NCBI GenBank assembly: GCA_024639825.1
Contig: JAHEGH010000013.1
Span: forward strand, 5,510 to 61,583
Direction: 5' to 3'
From: Gammaproteobacteria bacterium
GTDB lineage: Bacteria > Pseudomonadota > Gammaproteobacteria > Steroidobacterales > Woeseiaceae
Length of the DNA stretch: 56,074 nt
Both the position numbers and the translations under genes were made by a program. A model generated the notes under the pieces. That model was not told the DNA's origin. It did no database searches and saw only the letters and a program-made list of their open reading frames with translations. Every line of letters starts with the position of its first letter. The first letter of the stretch is position 1. This document shows, piece by piece, positions 46,815 through 55,046 of the stretch.

Positions 46815-47363
46815 ATGAGTATGAGTTCCGAGCCGAAAAACAACGCAAATCGCAACCTGGTGCTTTCGCTGCTGGTCGTGGTTGTGGGTGCGTTTGGTTT
46901 TGGCTACCTGCTCGTGCCGCTGTACGACGTATTTTGCGAAATTACCGGATTCGGTGGTCGCACCAATACGGAGGCGGTGGCGGTAACGGAAGCGCCAGAT
47001 CTCGATCGCGACATTCGCGTTGAGTTTGTAACGACCGTCAACTCATACGCGCCCTTCGAGTTTGCGGCGGACGCGGACAGCATGATCGTCCACCCCGGCC
47101 AGATGTACTTCGCCACGTTCACGGCGAAAAACATGACCGGCGAAGACAAGGTTGCAATGGCCGTGCCGAGCGTAGCGCCAGTCGCAGCGGCTGAGCACTT
47201 CGTGAAGATCGAATGCTTCTGCTTCAACAGCCAGTCTTTCGCCGCCAGCGAGGAGCGGGCTATGCCGCTGCAGTTCATCGTCGATCCGGACCTGCCGGAC
47301 TACGTGGACACCATTACACTGCAATACACATTCTTCGACACCGCGCGCGTGGCGTCGAACTAA
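46815..47363 (+). CDS. ctaG: Cytochrome c oxidase assembly protein CtaG/Cox11
   Basis: CtaG (Cox11) delivers copper to the CuB site of subunit I. The 182-residue protein has one N-terminal helix (about 17-37), the [14 protein letters not shown] signature, and a periplasmic Ig-like domain with the copper motif [12 protein letters not shown] and the conserved [12 protein letters not shown]. The start could be ATG 46815 or the in-frame ATG 46821. It is standard in this operon, between the small assembly protein and coxC. Confidence 0.95.
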   Translation: MSMSSEPKNNANRNLVLSLLVVVVGAFGFGYLLVPLYDVFCEITGFGGRTNTEAVAVTEAPDLDRDIRVEFVTTVNSYAPFEFAADADSMIVHPGQMYFATFTAKNMTGEDKVAMAVPSVAPVAAAEHFVKIECFCFNSQSFAASEERAMPLQFIVDPDLPDYVDTITLQYTFFDTARVASN

Positions 47364-47391
47364 GAACGCTCTTGAATTCCAGAGAATCAAA

Positions 47392-48261
47392 ATGACGACT
47401 CACTCAGACGAACATTATTACGTCCCACACGGCAGCCACTGGCCCGCCGTCGGCTCACTTGGCCTGCTGTTCCTCATGGTAGGCGTGTCGAGCTGGCTAA
47501 ACGGGGCAGGCGCCGGCTTTTACATCATGCTGACAGGCCTTGCGATCATCATCTTCATGGTCACAGGCTGGTTTGGCGCGGTCATCGGTGAAAGCCAGGG
47601 TGGCCTGTACAACGCACAGGTCGATGCGTCGTTCCGACAGGGAATGTTCTGGTTCATCTTTTCGGAAGTCATGTTCTTTGCCGCCTTCTTCGGCGCATTG
47701 TTCTACGCTCGCAATATGGCCATTCCGTGGCTCGGTGGCGAGAGCAACAACTTCTTTACGAACCTGTTGTTATGGGAAGGCTTTGAGAGCACCTGGCCGA
47801 CAAATGGTCCGGGAAACATTGGCGGTGATTACGAGGTAATGCCGCCGCTGGGCCTGCCGCTGATTAACACAGCACTGCTGCTGACTTCATCAATCACGGT
47901 AACGATCGCACACCACGCATTGATTGCGGGAAGACGTACTCAGCTGTCTATCTTCCTTGCGGCGACATTCCTGCTCGGCTTCGTGTTCGTCTACCTGCAG
48001 GGCGTTGAGTACGTCCACGCCTACCAAGACCTGAACCTGACCCTGTCATCCGGTATCTATGGTTCAACGTTCTTCATGCTGACCGGCTTCCACGGCATGC
48101 ATGTAACCATCGGCGCAATCATGCTGACGATTATCTTCTTCCGCGTGATAAAGGGGCACTTCACGCCGGACAAGCACTTCGCCTTCGAGGCCGTCGCATG
48201 GTACTGGCACTTTGTCGACGTCGTCTGGATTGGCCTGTATGTCTTCGTCTACTGGATGTAA
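47392..48261 (+). CDS. coxC: Cytochrome c oxidase subunit III
   Basis: A 289-residue, seven-helix subunit III that stabilises the oxidase and its proton uptake. Family features: YYVPHGSHWPAVGSLGLL at the start, the GMFWFIFSEVMFFAAFFGALFYAR helix with the conserved Glu, TFLLGFVFVYLQGVEY, the STFFMLTGFHGMHVTIGAI block, and the C-terminal VAWYWHFVDVVWIGLYVFVYW. It starts 28 bases after ctaG. A perfect palindrome and then a terminator follow directly after its stop. Confidence 0.97.
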   Translation: MTTHSDEHYYVPHGSHWPAVGSLGLLFLMVGVSSWLNGAGAGFYIMLTGLAIIIFMVTGWFGAVIGESQGGLYNAQVDASFRQGMFWFIFSEVMFFAAFFGALFYARNMAIPWLGGESNNFFTNLLLWEGFESTWPTNGPGNIGGDYEVMPPLGLPLINTALLLTSSITVTIAHHALIAGRRTQLSIFLAATFLLGFVFVYLQGVEYVHAYQDLNLTLSSGIYGSTFFMLTGFHGMHVTIGAIMLTIIFFRVIKGHFTPDKHFAFEAVAWYWHFVDVVWIGLYVFVYWM

Positions 48262-48266
48262 ATATA

Positions 48267-48307
48267 GGTACCGGACACCCTATTTCGGGAATAGGGTGTC
48301 CGGTACC
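48267..48307. repeat. Perfect long palindrome after coxC
   Basis: Arms of 18 bases, GGTACCGGACACCCTATT (48267-48284) and its exact reverse complement (48290-48307), flank the loop TCGGG. It starts 5 bases after the coxC stop and is followed by a separate terminator at 48323. The GGACACC/GGTGTCC core is shared with the two REP doublets, so it may belong to the same element superfamily. It could stabilise the cox mRNA 3' end. Confidence 0.85.
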
Positions 48308-48322
48308 GAATCAGGATCAACG

Positions 48323-48345
48323 ACGGGCGCTTCGGCGCCCGTTTT
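48323..48345 (+). terminator. Intrinsic terminator of the cox operon
   Basis: An 8-bp stem ACGGGCGC / GCGCCCGT closed by a TTCG tetraloop and followed by TTT is a textbook rho-independent terminator on the plus strand, 61 bases after coxC. It ends the coxB-coxA-ctaG-coxC transcript before the minus-strand gene at 48354. Confidence 0.8.
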
Positions 48346-48353
48346 GCTCTTGG

Positions 48354-48542
48354 TCAGGCCTGCAGCCAGCCCATCAGGTAGGATATGAGCAGGAACAGCA
48401 CAAGCATGGCCGACAGCGCAACGCGAATCTGTAACGCCCGCTGTACCTTATGCGAATCGTGACGCTTGCCGGAGAGGTAGAACAAGCCCGAACCGAGGCT
48501 GACCAGGATAGCGGCCAGTAAGATGAAGACTATTAACTTCAT
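48354..48542 (-). CDS. Twin-transmembrane protein, DUF2909 type
   Basis: A 62-residue protein with two helices: MKLIVFILLAAILVSLGSGL and, after a basic loop (GKRHDSHKVQRALQIR), VALSAMLVLFLLISYLMGWL. This pattern and the position between coxC and surf1 match the DUF2909 family that accompanies cox genes. Its role is not known. It is convergent with coxC and divergent from surf1. The frame opens at TTG 48548, but ATG 48542 is more likely; no clear ribosome site is visible. Confidence 0.85.
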   Translation of the reverse strand: MKLIVFILLAAILVSLGSGLFYLSGKRHDSHKVQRALQIRVALSAMLVLFLLISYLMGWLQA

Positions 48543-48560
48543 GATCAATACATATAGAAG

Positions 48561-49289
48561 ATGAGCGCGCAGTATAGCGTGAACAACACGACCAAAAAGC
48601 CATTACCTTCCTGGTTGCCCCTCCTGATCGGAACGATTCTCGTTATCCAGTTCGCGGGTCTCTGCGCGTGGCAGATAAGCCGCGGGCTCGAAAAGCGTGC
48701 CGATCAGCAGCTATTTAAGGACGAGACAGGCTTCGCACCCTGGCAACACGGTATGGAAGTGCGACCCCACCAGCGCCTGCAGGCAACGGGACAATACGAC
48801 AGCGAACACCAGTTCCTGCTCGAGAATATTATCGTTAACAGCCGTCGCGGCTACTACGTTATTACGCCACTTGTCGGGCTAAGCGGAGAACCGGTATTGC
48901 TCGTGAATCGAGGCTGGATAGAGAAAACGGGCGAGCCGCTTGATCTTTCCCGGCTTGTTCTGCCTGCAAATCGCCTGACCGTGCGCGGTCGCGCCGGGTC
49001 CCTGCCGCGCGCCGGCATGAAGATGGGCGAGGCGGTCAATGCAAAGGATGACTGGCCCAAGGGCGCGGTCTATCCCTCATCGGAAGAGGTTGCGGCCGCG
49101 CTCGGTCGTGAGGTGCAACCGTTCGTTCTCCTCATGGATCAAGATGAAGAACATGGCTTCTTCCGCCGCTGGGTACCTACCGAGTTCGGCCCGGGCAAAC
49201 ATTTTGGCTACGCGCTGCAATGGTTCGCCATGGGCGCCGTTCTCTCCGGCCTTCTAATCTGGAACTATCGCAAGAAGCGCTTCAAATAA
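48561..49289 (+). CDS. surf1: SURF1 family cytochrome oxidase assembly protein
   Basis: SURF1 helps insert heme A into cytochrome oxidase. The 242-residue protein has the expected two terminal helices (about 17-36 and 213-232) around a periplasmic domain. Family motifs: FAGLCAWQISRGLEKR, a GQYDSEHQFLLENIIVNSRRGYYVITPL block, VLLVNRGWI, and PGKHFGYALQWFAMG. The stop overlaps the next start (TAATG). It starts 18 bases upstream of, and divergent from, the DUF2909-type gene. Confidence 0.94.
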   Translation: MSAQYSVNNTTKKPLPSWLPLLIGTILVIQFAGLCAWQISRGLEKRADQQLFKDETGFAPWQHGMEVRPHQRLQATGQYDSEHQFLLENIIVNSRRGYYVITPLVGLSGEPVLLVNRGWIEKTGEPLDLSRLVLPANRLTVRGRAGSLPRAGMKMGEAVNAKDDWPKGAVYPSSEEVAAALGREVQPFVLLMDQDEEHGFFRRWVPTEFGPGKHFGYALQWFAMGAVLSGLLIWNYRKKRFK

Positions 49290-49864
49290 TGACTACTGAA
49301 AAGACAACAAAAGGACGTGTCCAGCTGCTGTTGGTTGCCGCCGTCTTCCTGGGGCCGCTGGCGCTAGCCACCTGGCTGTACTTTGGCGGACAGGGACTAA
49401 CGCCCGACGGACGCACTAACAATGGCGTATTACTCGAACCCATCATCAACCTGACCGAGACACTGCCCGAATCGCCTCTGCACGCCCCCACCGATGGGCA
49501 CTGGTCCCTGATCTACGCAAATTCGGCAGCCTGCGACGAGGGCTGTGAGTACTCGCTCTATACGCTGCGCCAGTCGCGCCTCATGCTGGGTAAGGAAATG
49601 GACCGCCTGCTGCGGGTCTTCTTGCACGGCGATACGGCGCCCGATACAGTGCTGCTTGCCGATGAGCATCAGGGCCTGATAACGCTGCAGGACAGCAATC
49701 TCAGTGACTTGCTGGAAAACAAGAAGCCCGCAGACCTCGCATCCGGTGGCTATTTTCTGGTTGATCCGCTCGGGAATCTTGTTCTGTATTTCCGCCCGGA
49801 CATCGAGCCGAGCGCCATGGTTGAGGATATCAAGCACTTGCTGGAGCTTTCCCGCATCGGCTAG
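49289..49864 (+). CDS. SCO-like protein of the cox assembly cluster
   Basis: A 191-residue membrane-anchored protein from ATG 49289 (MTTEKTTKGRVQLLL), overlapping the surf1 stop. One helix (about 12-31) is followed by a thioredoxin-like periplasmic domain: WSLIYANSAACDEGC, where CDEGC is a C-x3-C pair as in SCO proteins, and a C-terminal GGYFLVDPLGNLVLYF. The third SCO copper ligand His is not evident, so it may act in disulfide or copper handling rather than direct CuA loading. The position between surf1 and ctaB is conserved in gammaproteobacteria. Confidence 0.85.
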   Translation: MTTEKTTKGRVQLLLVAAVFLGPLALATWLYFGGQGLTPDGRTNNGVLLEPIINLTETLPESPLHAPTDGHWSLIYANSAACDEGCEYSLYTLRQSRLMLGKEMDRLLRVFLHGDTAPDTVLLADEHQGLITLQDSNLSDLLENKKPADLASGGYFLVDPLGNLVLYFRPDIEPSAMVEDIKHLLELSRIG

Positions 49865-49876
49865 TTGGAAATCCGA

Positions 49877-50776
49877 GTGAACACGACGGTAGAAACACAC
49901 ATGAACTGGCAGGACTACTACGAGCTGACCAAGCCTCGGGTAGTCATGTTGATTGTGTTCACCGCTATCGTGGGCATGTTTGTCTCCGTGCCAGGATGGC
50001 CCGGTGTCGCACCGCTCGTTTTCGGGACGCTCGGTATTGGCCTGGCCTCATCCTCGGCGGCTGTCTTCAACCACATTCTTGACGCGCGCATCGATATTCA
50101 GATGATGCGTACCCGGGGCCGGCCGCTGCCACAGGGCAAGCTGACCGAAAGGTCGGCGCTCGTCTTCGCAACGATCCTGTGCATCATCTCGATGCTCATA
50201 CTCGTGCTGCTCGTTAACCCGCTGACGGCGATTCTCACGTTTGTCTCGCTGATCGGTTACGCGGTGGTTTACACGGTCTGGCTGAAGCGGGCGACGCCGC
50301 AGAACATTGTGATCGGCGGTGCCGCAGGCGCTGCGCCACCGGTTCTCGGCTGGACCGCTGTCACGAACGAAGTTGAAGCGGGCGCGCTGCTGATGTTCCT
50401 GATCGTGTTCGTGTGGACACCGCCGCACTTCTGGGCGCTGGCCATCGCTCGCAAGGAAGAATACGCGAAAGTCGACATTCCGATGTTGCCGGTCACACAC
50501 GGCGAAGCGTACACGCGGCTGAACATTCTTCTTTACACAATTATGCTCGTACTGGTGACGATCCTGCCGTACCTGATCGGCATGAGCGGCATTATCTACC
50601 TGCTGACTGCAGTCGTCCTGGATGTGTATTTTCTCTATTACGCGATCCGAATGTACCGCGAGCCCGATGACGTGGAACTACCGATGAAAACCTTCCGGTT
50701 TTCGATCAGCTACCTTGGGTTCCTGTTTGCGGCACTGCTGGTTGATCACTACCTGCTGTTTCAGCTCAATTTTTAG
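49877..50776 (+). CDS. ctaB: Protoheme IX farnesyltransferase (heme O synthase)
   Basis: CtaB (CyoE) farnesylates protoheme to heme O, the precursor of heme A. It is a nine-helix UbiA-superfamily enzyme with NHILDARIDIQMMRTRGRPLP (first Asp-rich motif), YTVWLKRATPQNIVIGGAAGAAPP and FLIVFVWTPPHFWALAIARKEEYAKVDIPMLP. I favour GTG 49877, with GGA about 7 bases upstream; TTG 49865 and ATG 49901 are alternatives. It works with the distant ctaA (28742-29698) to make heme A for the aa3 oxidase encoded next to it. Confidence 0.95.
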   Translation: MNTTVETHMNWQDYYELTKPRVVMLIVFTAIVGMFVSVPGWPGVAPLVFGTLGIGLASSSAAVFNHILDARIDIQMMRTRGRPLPQGKLTERSALVFATILCIISMLILVLLVNPLTAILTFVSLIGYAVVYTVWLKRATPQNIVIGGAAGAAPPVLGWTAVTNEVEAGALLMFLIVFVWTPPHFWALAIARKEEYAKVDIPMLPVTHGEAYTRLNILLYTIMLVLVTILPYLIGMSGIIYLLTAVVLDVYFLYYAIRMYREPDDVELPMKTFRFSISYLGFLFAALLVDHYLLFQLNF

Positions 50777-51567
50777 CTCAGCCTTTTGCGCACCAGCGCA
50801 CGCGCCTTGCTCGCGAACGGAAAATATCGATACACGAAATTCGCCAGCGGCTTGGACGAGTAGGTGCGCCAGACAACCAACTCGAAGCCGGATTTCGTGA
50901 GCAGCAGTTCAAACGAGGCCCGACAGAATTCGTTGGCGTGTCCAGGCCGCCATTCGGCCGAATATTTCTTGTTGCGCAAACCGCGGTTCTTGAAGAAGCG
51001 CTTCACGGCATAACTGAATGAGCGAGTATTCGGAAACTCAAGCAGACACAGGCCGCCCGGTTTCAGTAAGCGGCTGATCTGCTTCATGGCATGCACCGAA
51101 TCAGGCAGGTGCTCGAGGACATGCCGGAGAACAACCACATCGTACAGTTCACCGCCCGGATTGTCGTAGTCAAGAAAGTTCGCAACCGTGACGTCGATGC
51201 CCTGGTCTTCACGGATATTGTTGGCGCTATATTCCAGCAGTTCCATACCACGCACCTCCCAACCTTCTTCGCGCGCAAGGTACAGCAAACAACCGTTGCC
51301 GCAGCCGATATCCATGAGTGATCCGGGCTGCGTGGCATACTGACGCAGGAAGTTCCAGCTCTGGCGGATGTCTACGTTAGTTTTGTGATACTTATCAAGC
51401 GGGCTAACATAGTTTTCGGTGTACTGTGCCTGATCAAGGCCACACTCTAAATCGTAGTTCCAGAGGGTACAGCCCTTGCATTTGTAGTAGATAAGGTCCT
51501 GATGGCGCCCTTCGGTCATCCACGGAATGACATTAGAAGAGCCACACAAGCGACAGGATTCGAGCAT
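50773..51567 (-). CDS. Class I SAM-dependent methyltransferase with Zn-finger-like start
   Basis: A 264-residue protein from ATG 51567 (MLESCRLCGSSNV). The N-terminus carries CRLC and CKGC pairs (about residues 5-8 and 30-33), a zinc-ribbon-like module seen in sugar and natural-product C-methyltransferases. The methyltransferase core has GSLMDIGCGNGCLLYL (SAM loop), VVVLRHVLEHLPDSVHAM and LKPGGLCLLEFPNT. The C-terminus is basic (SKARALVRKRLS). The larger open frame to 52050 is antisense to the sigma factor gene. It is convergent with ctaB, with stops overlapping by 4 bases. The substrate is unknown. Confidence 0.85.
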   Translation of the reverse strand: MLESCRLCGSSNVIPWMTEGRHQDLIYYKCKGCTLWNYDLECGLDQAQYTENYVSPLDKYHKTNVDIRQSWNFLRQYATQPGSLMDIGCGNGCLLYLAREEGWEVRGMELLEYSANNIREDQGIDVTVANFLDYDNPGGELYDVVVLRHVLEHLPDSVHAMKQISRLLKPGGLCLLEFPNTRSFSYAVKRFFKNRGLRNKKYSAEWRPGHANEFCRASFELLLTKSGFELVVWRTYSSKPLANFVYRYFPFASKARALVRKRLS

Positions 51568-51609
51568 GGTCGTGATCCACAACGACGAATTGAGCTGTAA
51601 GCGTACAAG

Positions 51610-52149
51610 ATGAGTGATGAAATCAACAAACAGCTGTTCCAGCGGTTGGTGCAGCCGCACTTCGATCGGCTGTACCGGCTCGCGTTCCGGTTGACCAGCC
51701 GCAAGGCCGAGGCCGAGGACCTGTTTCAGGAATTGCTGATAAAAGCCTACGGCAAACTCGACGATCTCGTCGCAATCGACGATCCGGGCTCCTGGCTGTC
51801 TCGCGTTATGTACAACCTGTTCATCGACGAGCAGCGGCGCTTTGCCCGCCGCCGCATGCATACCGTCGAGGAGGGCTTCCTGCCGGTCGACGGTATAGAG
51901 GGCTTTGCGGGCACCGAGAACCCGGAGCAGGATCAGCGCCGTCTCGAGAAGCTGAATCAGCTGGATCTGGCCCTGCAGCAGCTCAGCGACGATCATCGCC
52001 TGATTGTGCTTTTGCACGACACCGAAGGTTATAAACTCGATGAAATTCATACCCTTATGGGAATACCCGTCGGGACGGTGAAGTCACGGCTCCACCGTGC
52101 CCGAGCGCGCTTGCGCGAAATTCTTATCGAAACGGGAACCTTTTCCTAG
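51610..52149 (+). CDS. ECF-type RNA polymerase sigma factor
   Basis: A 179-residue extracytoplasmic-function sigma factor. Region 2 spans about residues 12-85 (HFDRLYRLAFRLTSRKAEAEDLFQELLIKAY, DDPGSWLSRVMYNLFIDEQRR) and region 4 spans about 115-172 (LALQQLSDDHRLIVLLHDTEGYKLDEIHTLMGIPVGTVKSRLHRARARLRE). It starts 42 bases from the divergent methyltransferase gene. Two small genes follow on the same strand, the first probably the cognate anti-sigma factor. Promoters it controls could not be identified. Confidence 0.92.
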   Translation: MSDEINKQLFQRLVQPHFDRLYRLAFRLTSRKAEAEDLFQELLIKAYGKLDDLVAIDDPGSWLSRVMYNLFIDEQRRFARRRMHTVEEGFLPVDGIEGFAGTENPEQDQRRLEKLNQLDLALQQLSDDHRLIVLLHDTEGYKLDEIHTLMGIPVGTVKSRLHRARARLREILIETGTFS

Positions 52150-52184
52150 CGCCGTTCGTGTAAGGGCCAGACAGGACAGAAACC

Positions 52185-52721
52185 ATGAATAACAGTGACT
52201 TGGAAAGACAGGATCAGGAAATCCTCGAACTATTGAGGGATTATCCGACGCCCTCAGCCGACGCCGGTTTCTACGAACAGGCGATGGCTCGTGCGACGCA
52301 TGAGGGATCGCGCCGCCAGCGTAATCGCTGGGTCCTGACCGGATTTGGTTCGGCCATCGCCGCCGGCCTGGTCCTCTGGTTTGTCGGCGCTGCATTCCTG
52401 ACAACGCCCAACCTGCCGCAGCCGGAGGCCAGCATTCCGGGAGTTACGATGACGCTCGAGGAACCCCGTACCGTGAACCTCGTATTTGCATCGGCCTCGG
52501 CACTTGAGGCGGCGACGCTGACCGTTACCTTGCCCGATGGCATTGAACTCGCGGGCTTCCCCGGTCAGCGTGAAATTACCTGGCAAACCAGCCTGGTAGA
52601 AGGCAAGAATTTCTTGCCGCTCGAACTCATCGCTCTCTCCTCAGTGGGTGGCGAAGTGCTTGCGCGGCTCGAGCATGATGACCGTAAACGCACATTCCGG
52701 TTACGTGTCGCAGTGAGCTAA
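52185..52721 (+). CDS. Probable anti-sigma factor with one membrane helix
   Basis: A 178-residue bitopic protein: about 48 cytoplasmic residues (LERQDQEILELLRDYPTPSADAGFYEQAM), a transmembrane helix (about 49-70, WVLTGFGSAIAAGLVLWFVGA) and a beta-rich periplasmic domain (TVNLVFASASALEAATLTVTLPDGIELAGFPG). It follows the ECF sigma gene by 35 bases. The layout is that of an anti-sigma factor or a signal-sensing partner, but no ZAS zinc motif (H-x3-C-x2-C) is present. The assignment rests on context. Confidence 0.7.
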   Translation: MNNSDLERQDQEILELLRDYPTPSADAGFYEQAMARATHEGSRRQRNRWVLTGFGSAIAAGLVLWFVGAAFLTTPNLPQPEASIPGVTMTLEEPRTVNLVFASASALEAATLTVTLPDGIELAGFPGQREITWQTSLVEGKNFLPLELIALSSVGGEVLARLEHDDRKRTFRLRVAVS

Positions 52722-52733
52722 TGGAGTAGGTCA

Positions 52734-53219
52734 ATGAAATCGTTAAACGTGTTTTTTGCCGTCCTGGTGCTGACCTTGATGGCATTCGCGCCGGCCACGG
52801 CCCGCGCCGAAGAGGACTTTGATGACCTCGACGTAACCATGATCGTCCTTGATGACGTATCGGAACTGGACAGCACCATCGCGAAGATGGACGGCCCTGA
52901 CGACGATGACGTAGAGAAGGAAGACTGGGAAGATGAGGACGAGTCAGGGAGCGACGACGCATATGACGACGATTCGGACGATGCTTCCTCAGGCGAAGAC
53001 GAGTCGGACGACGCGATGGAAGACGAGTTTGAAGACGAGTCAGAAGACGCAATGGAAGACGAGTTCGAGCATGACGACTTTGACGATGAAGACGAAATGG
53101 AAGACGAAGATGAGTTCGAAGACGGCGAGGATGTCGACGACGACGAATTCGACGAAGAAGATGACGATGATGAATCTGATGATGATTCCAGCGACGGCGA
53201 CCCGGATTCTGCCCCATAA
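52734..53219 (+). CDS. Hyperacidic exported protein
   Basis: A 161-residue protein with a Sec signal (MKSLNVFFAVLVLTLMAF..., cleavage likely after ARA at residue 25). Of the 136 residues after it, about 81 are Asp or Glu, with Ser, Gly and Met filling most of the rest. Only a short segment near residues 34-52 (VTMIVLDDVSELDSTIAKM) looks structured. GGAG stands 7 bases upstream of ATG 52734 and the anti-sigma gene ends 12 bases before it, so it belongs to the sigma-factor operon. It could bind divalent cations or mask surface charge. No family is assigned. Confidence 0.85.
   Translation: MKSLNVFFAVLVLTLMAFAPATARAEEDFDDLDVTMIVLDDVSELDSTIAKMDGPDDDDVEKEDWEDEDESGSDDAYDDDSDDASSGEDESDDAMEDEFEDESEDAMEDEFEHDDFDDEDEMEDEDEFEDGEDVDDDEFDEEDDDDESDDDSSDGDPDSAP
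52998..53069 (+). repeat. 36-bp imperfect tandem repeat in the acidic gene
   Basis: Two 36-base units, 52998-53033 and 53034-53069, encode DESDDAMEDEFE and DESEDAMEDEFE. Differences between the units are few, mostly synonymous or conservative. The unit likely arose by recent duplication and could vary in copy number between strains. Confidence 0.8.
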
Positions 53220-53267
53220 GTCGCCAGCCAGCGCCTGACGCCGCCCGGCCAGGCGCAAAAAACATCG

Positions 53268-53306
53268 AAATCCCCCCGTTTGTGACGCTTTCGGGGGGAT
53301 TTTTTT
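53268..53306 (+). terminator. Terminator of the sigma-factor operon
   Basis: A strong stem AAATCCCCCCG (53268-53277 region) / CGGGGGGATTT with a 14-base loop, followed by an uninterrupted T-run, ends about 85 bases after the acidic protein gene. It is a clear rho-independent terminator. Confidence 0.88.
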
Positions 53307-53381
53307 GCGCCACGTCATAGTTTAATGAGCGCAATTACCGATATGCTCCAATATCTGACATAACGTTTGGCCACGCTCTGC

Positions 53382-54989
53382 ATGCAGAACAAGATTTTCA
53401 TCACCGCGATTCTCGCTCTGATGGCGGCCATCGCTGCGCTCATGCCCACAGGCACAGCGCACGCGATGTCCGCCGAACAATACTTTGCCGACGGCAACCG
53501 GCTGTTCCGGGATGATCTCTACTGGGCCGCGCTGTTGCGCTACAGCCAGGCCGCGGAGGGCGGCCTCGATAGCCCGCTGCTTCACTACAACACGGGGGTT
53601 GCCCATTATCGTGCCAAGCAGCACATCCGGGCGAGAGAGCACCTCCTGCGAGCGGTCGGGGACCCGACTTTGCGCATCGCCGCACACTACAACCTGGGCC
53701 TGAACGCCTATGCGCTTGGCGAACTGGATGAAGCGTTGCGCTGGTTCCGGCTCGCGCGCGACCAGGACGTAAATCCCAAGTTACAGAAATTCGCAGTCGT
53801 GGCCATTTCCCGGATTCGGGTTCAGCAGGAACAGCCGACTGACTTCGAGGTGCTGGTCGAGGAGCGTGAAGAGAGGCGCGACTTCACCGAGCTGGAGCTG
53901 CATGCGACTGTTGGCTATGGCAATGACAGCAATATCTTCAGGTCGCCTGACCAGCCGTATCTTGACCTGTCTGACCCGACCCGGCCCGTGGTAGTGCCGG
54001 AGGTTCAGAGTGGAGCATTTGTCCCGCTCTCCCTGTCGGCAAAATATCAAATTAACAGTTTGCCGTTTGAGGGATTCTACGGCGCCTATCGGCTTGCCGG
54101 TCGGTATTACCCCGACAAGGAATTCGAAAACGCGAACGAATACCTGCACGAACTTAGTGTCGGCAGTGAATACCGGCGCGAGGAAAATGGACGCGACCGC
54201 CGTGTCTATAGTGCCTTCAAGATCGCACAGAATGATGAGGTCTACTATGACCCTGATAACGGCCTGCCACGAAGCAGTGGCGGCGTCGATGTCGACAATC
54301 GAATGAACTACGTGCGCTACGGCCCCGAGTTCTCGGCCAGGCAATCCGGCGAAAAGCTGTCGTTCGGCGTACGCGCCAAAGGTCAGCTTTGGAACTATGA
54401 GGAAGCGGGCGACCTCCCGGAGTATGACCACGAGTATTTCCTCTTCAGCGCTTACGGCCAGTTCAAATTCACGAGCACCTCGCTGCTGCGGGTGACGGCT
54501 GACTACTACAGCCGCCGCTACGGCGATCGGCCCGCCTTCGATCTGGATGGCCAGCAACGCGTTGGCAACCCGAATATTCGCTATGACTATGTGGCGCTGT
54601 CGATGCGCGCCCGCCAGCGGCTCGGCCGCAACATGTGGTTCGGCTTTGATATTCAGCGCACCGAGCGCACCGATCAGTACGTGGGCTACAACGACTACAC
54701 GCGCGACAGTTTCGGGTTCGAATTCCACTGGTCGCCGAGCGGTCGCCTCGACTTTGAGGCCAGCGGCACCTATAACCTTTATGATTTCCCTAACGCCTTC
54801 GCATTCCACGAGCCAACGGCCGGGCGCAAGACGCAAGAGTCTGTCGACGGTGCGCTACTGGCGTCCTACCGGGTGACCCGGCATATCAGTATCGTCGCCG
54901 AGGCGGAGCTCTACGAAAGAGTCTCGAACGACATCCGTATTCAATATGACCGCACCCGGTACTTAATAGGCGTTCGTTGGCAGCAGTAA
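53382..54989 (+). CDS. TPR and beta-barrel outer-membrane protein
   Basis: A 535-residue protein from ATG 53382 (MQNKIFITAI); the frame also opens at TTG 53367. A Sec signal ends near AHA (28). Residues about 32-135 form tetratricopeptide-like repeats (AEQYFADGNRLFRDDLYWAALLRYSQAAEGG, HYNLGLNAYALGELDEALRWFRLARD). The rest is a long series of alternating aromatic strands (ELHATVGYGNDSNIF... to RTRYLIGVRWQQ), ending in an aromatic-rich strand as in outer-membrane barrels. The layout resembles the SLAM/DUF560-like surface-lipoprotein assembly group, but I cannot confirm that. It stands after a terminator, so it has its own promoter. Confidence 0.8.
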   Translation: MQNKIFITAILALMAAIAALMPTGTAHAMSAEQYFADGNRLFRDDLYWAALLRYSQAAEGGLDSPLLHYNTGVAHYRAKQHIRAREHLLRAVGDPTLRIAAHYNLGLNAYALGELDEALRWFRLARDQDVNPKLQKFAVVAISRIRVQQEQPTDFEVLVEEREERRDFTELELHATVGYGNDSNIFRSPDQPYLDLSDPTRPVVVPEVQSGAFVPLSLSAKYQINSLPFEGFYGAYRLAGRYYPDKEFENANEYLHELSVGSEYRREENGRDRRVYSAFKIAQNDEVYYDPDNGLPRSSGGVDVDNRMNYVRYGPEFSARQSGEKLSFGVRAKGQLWNYEEAGDLPEYDHEYFLFSAYGQFKFTSTSLLRVTADYYSRRYGDRPAFDLDGQQRVGNPNIRYDYVALSMRARQRLGRNMWFGFDIQRTERTDQYVGYNDYTRDSFGFEFHWSPSGRLDFEASGTYNLYDFPNAFAFHEPTAGRKTQESVDGALLASYRVTRHISIVAEAELYERVSNDIRIQYDRTRYLIGVRWQQ

Positions 54990-55046
54990 TACTGCTAAAC
55001 TTTCGCGCTTTCCCCGGCAGGCTTCAGGCCCGGTTGTCAGCGCCAG

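Noticed and set aside
51568..52050. N-terminal extension of the methyltransferase frame
   Set aside because: It is the antisense of the ECF sigma factor; the CRLC zinc-ribbon start at 51567 is the natural N-terminus.
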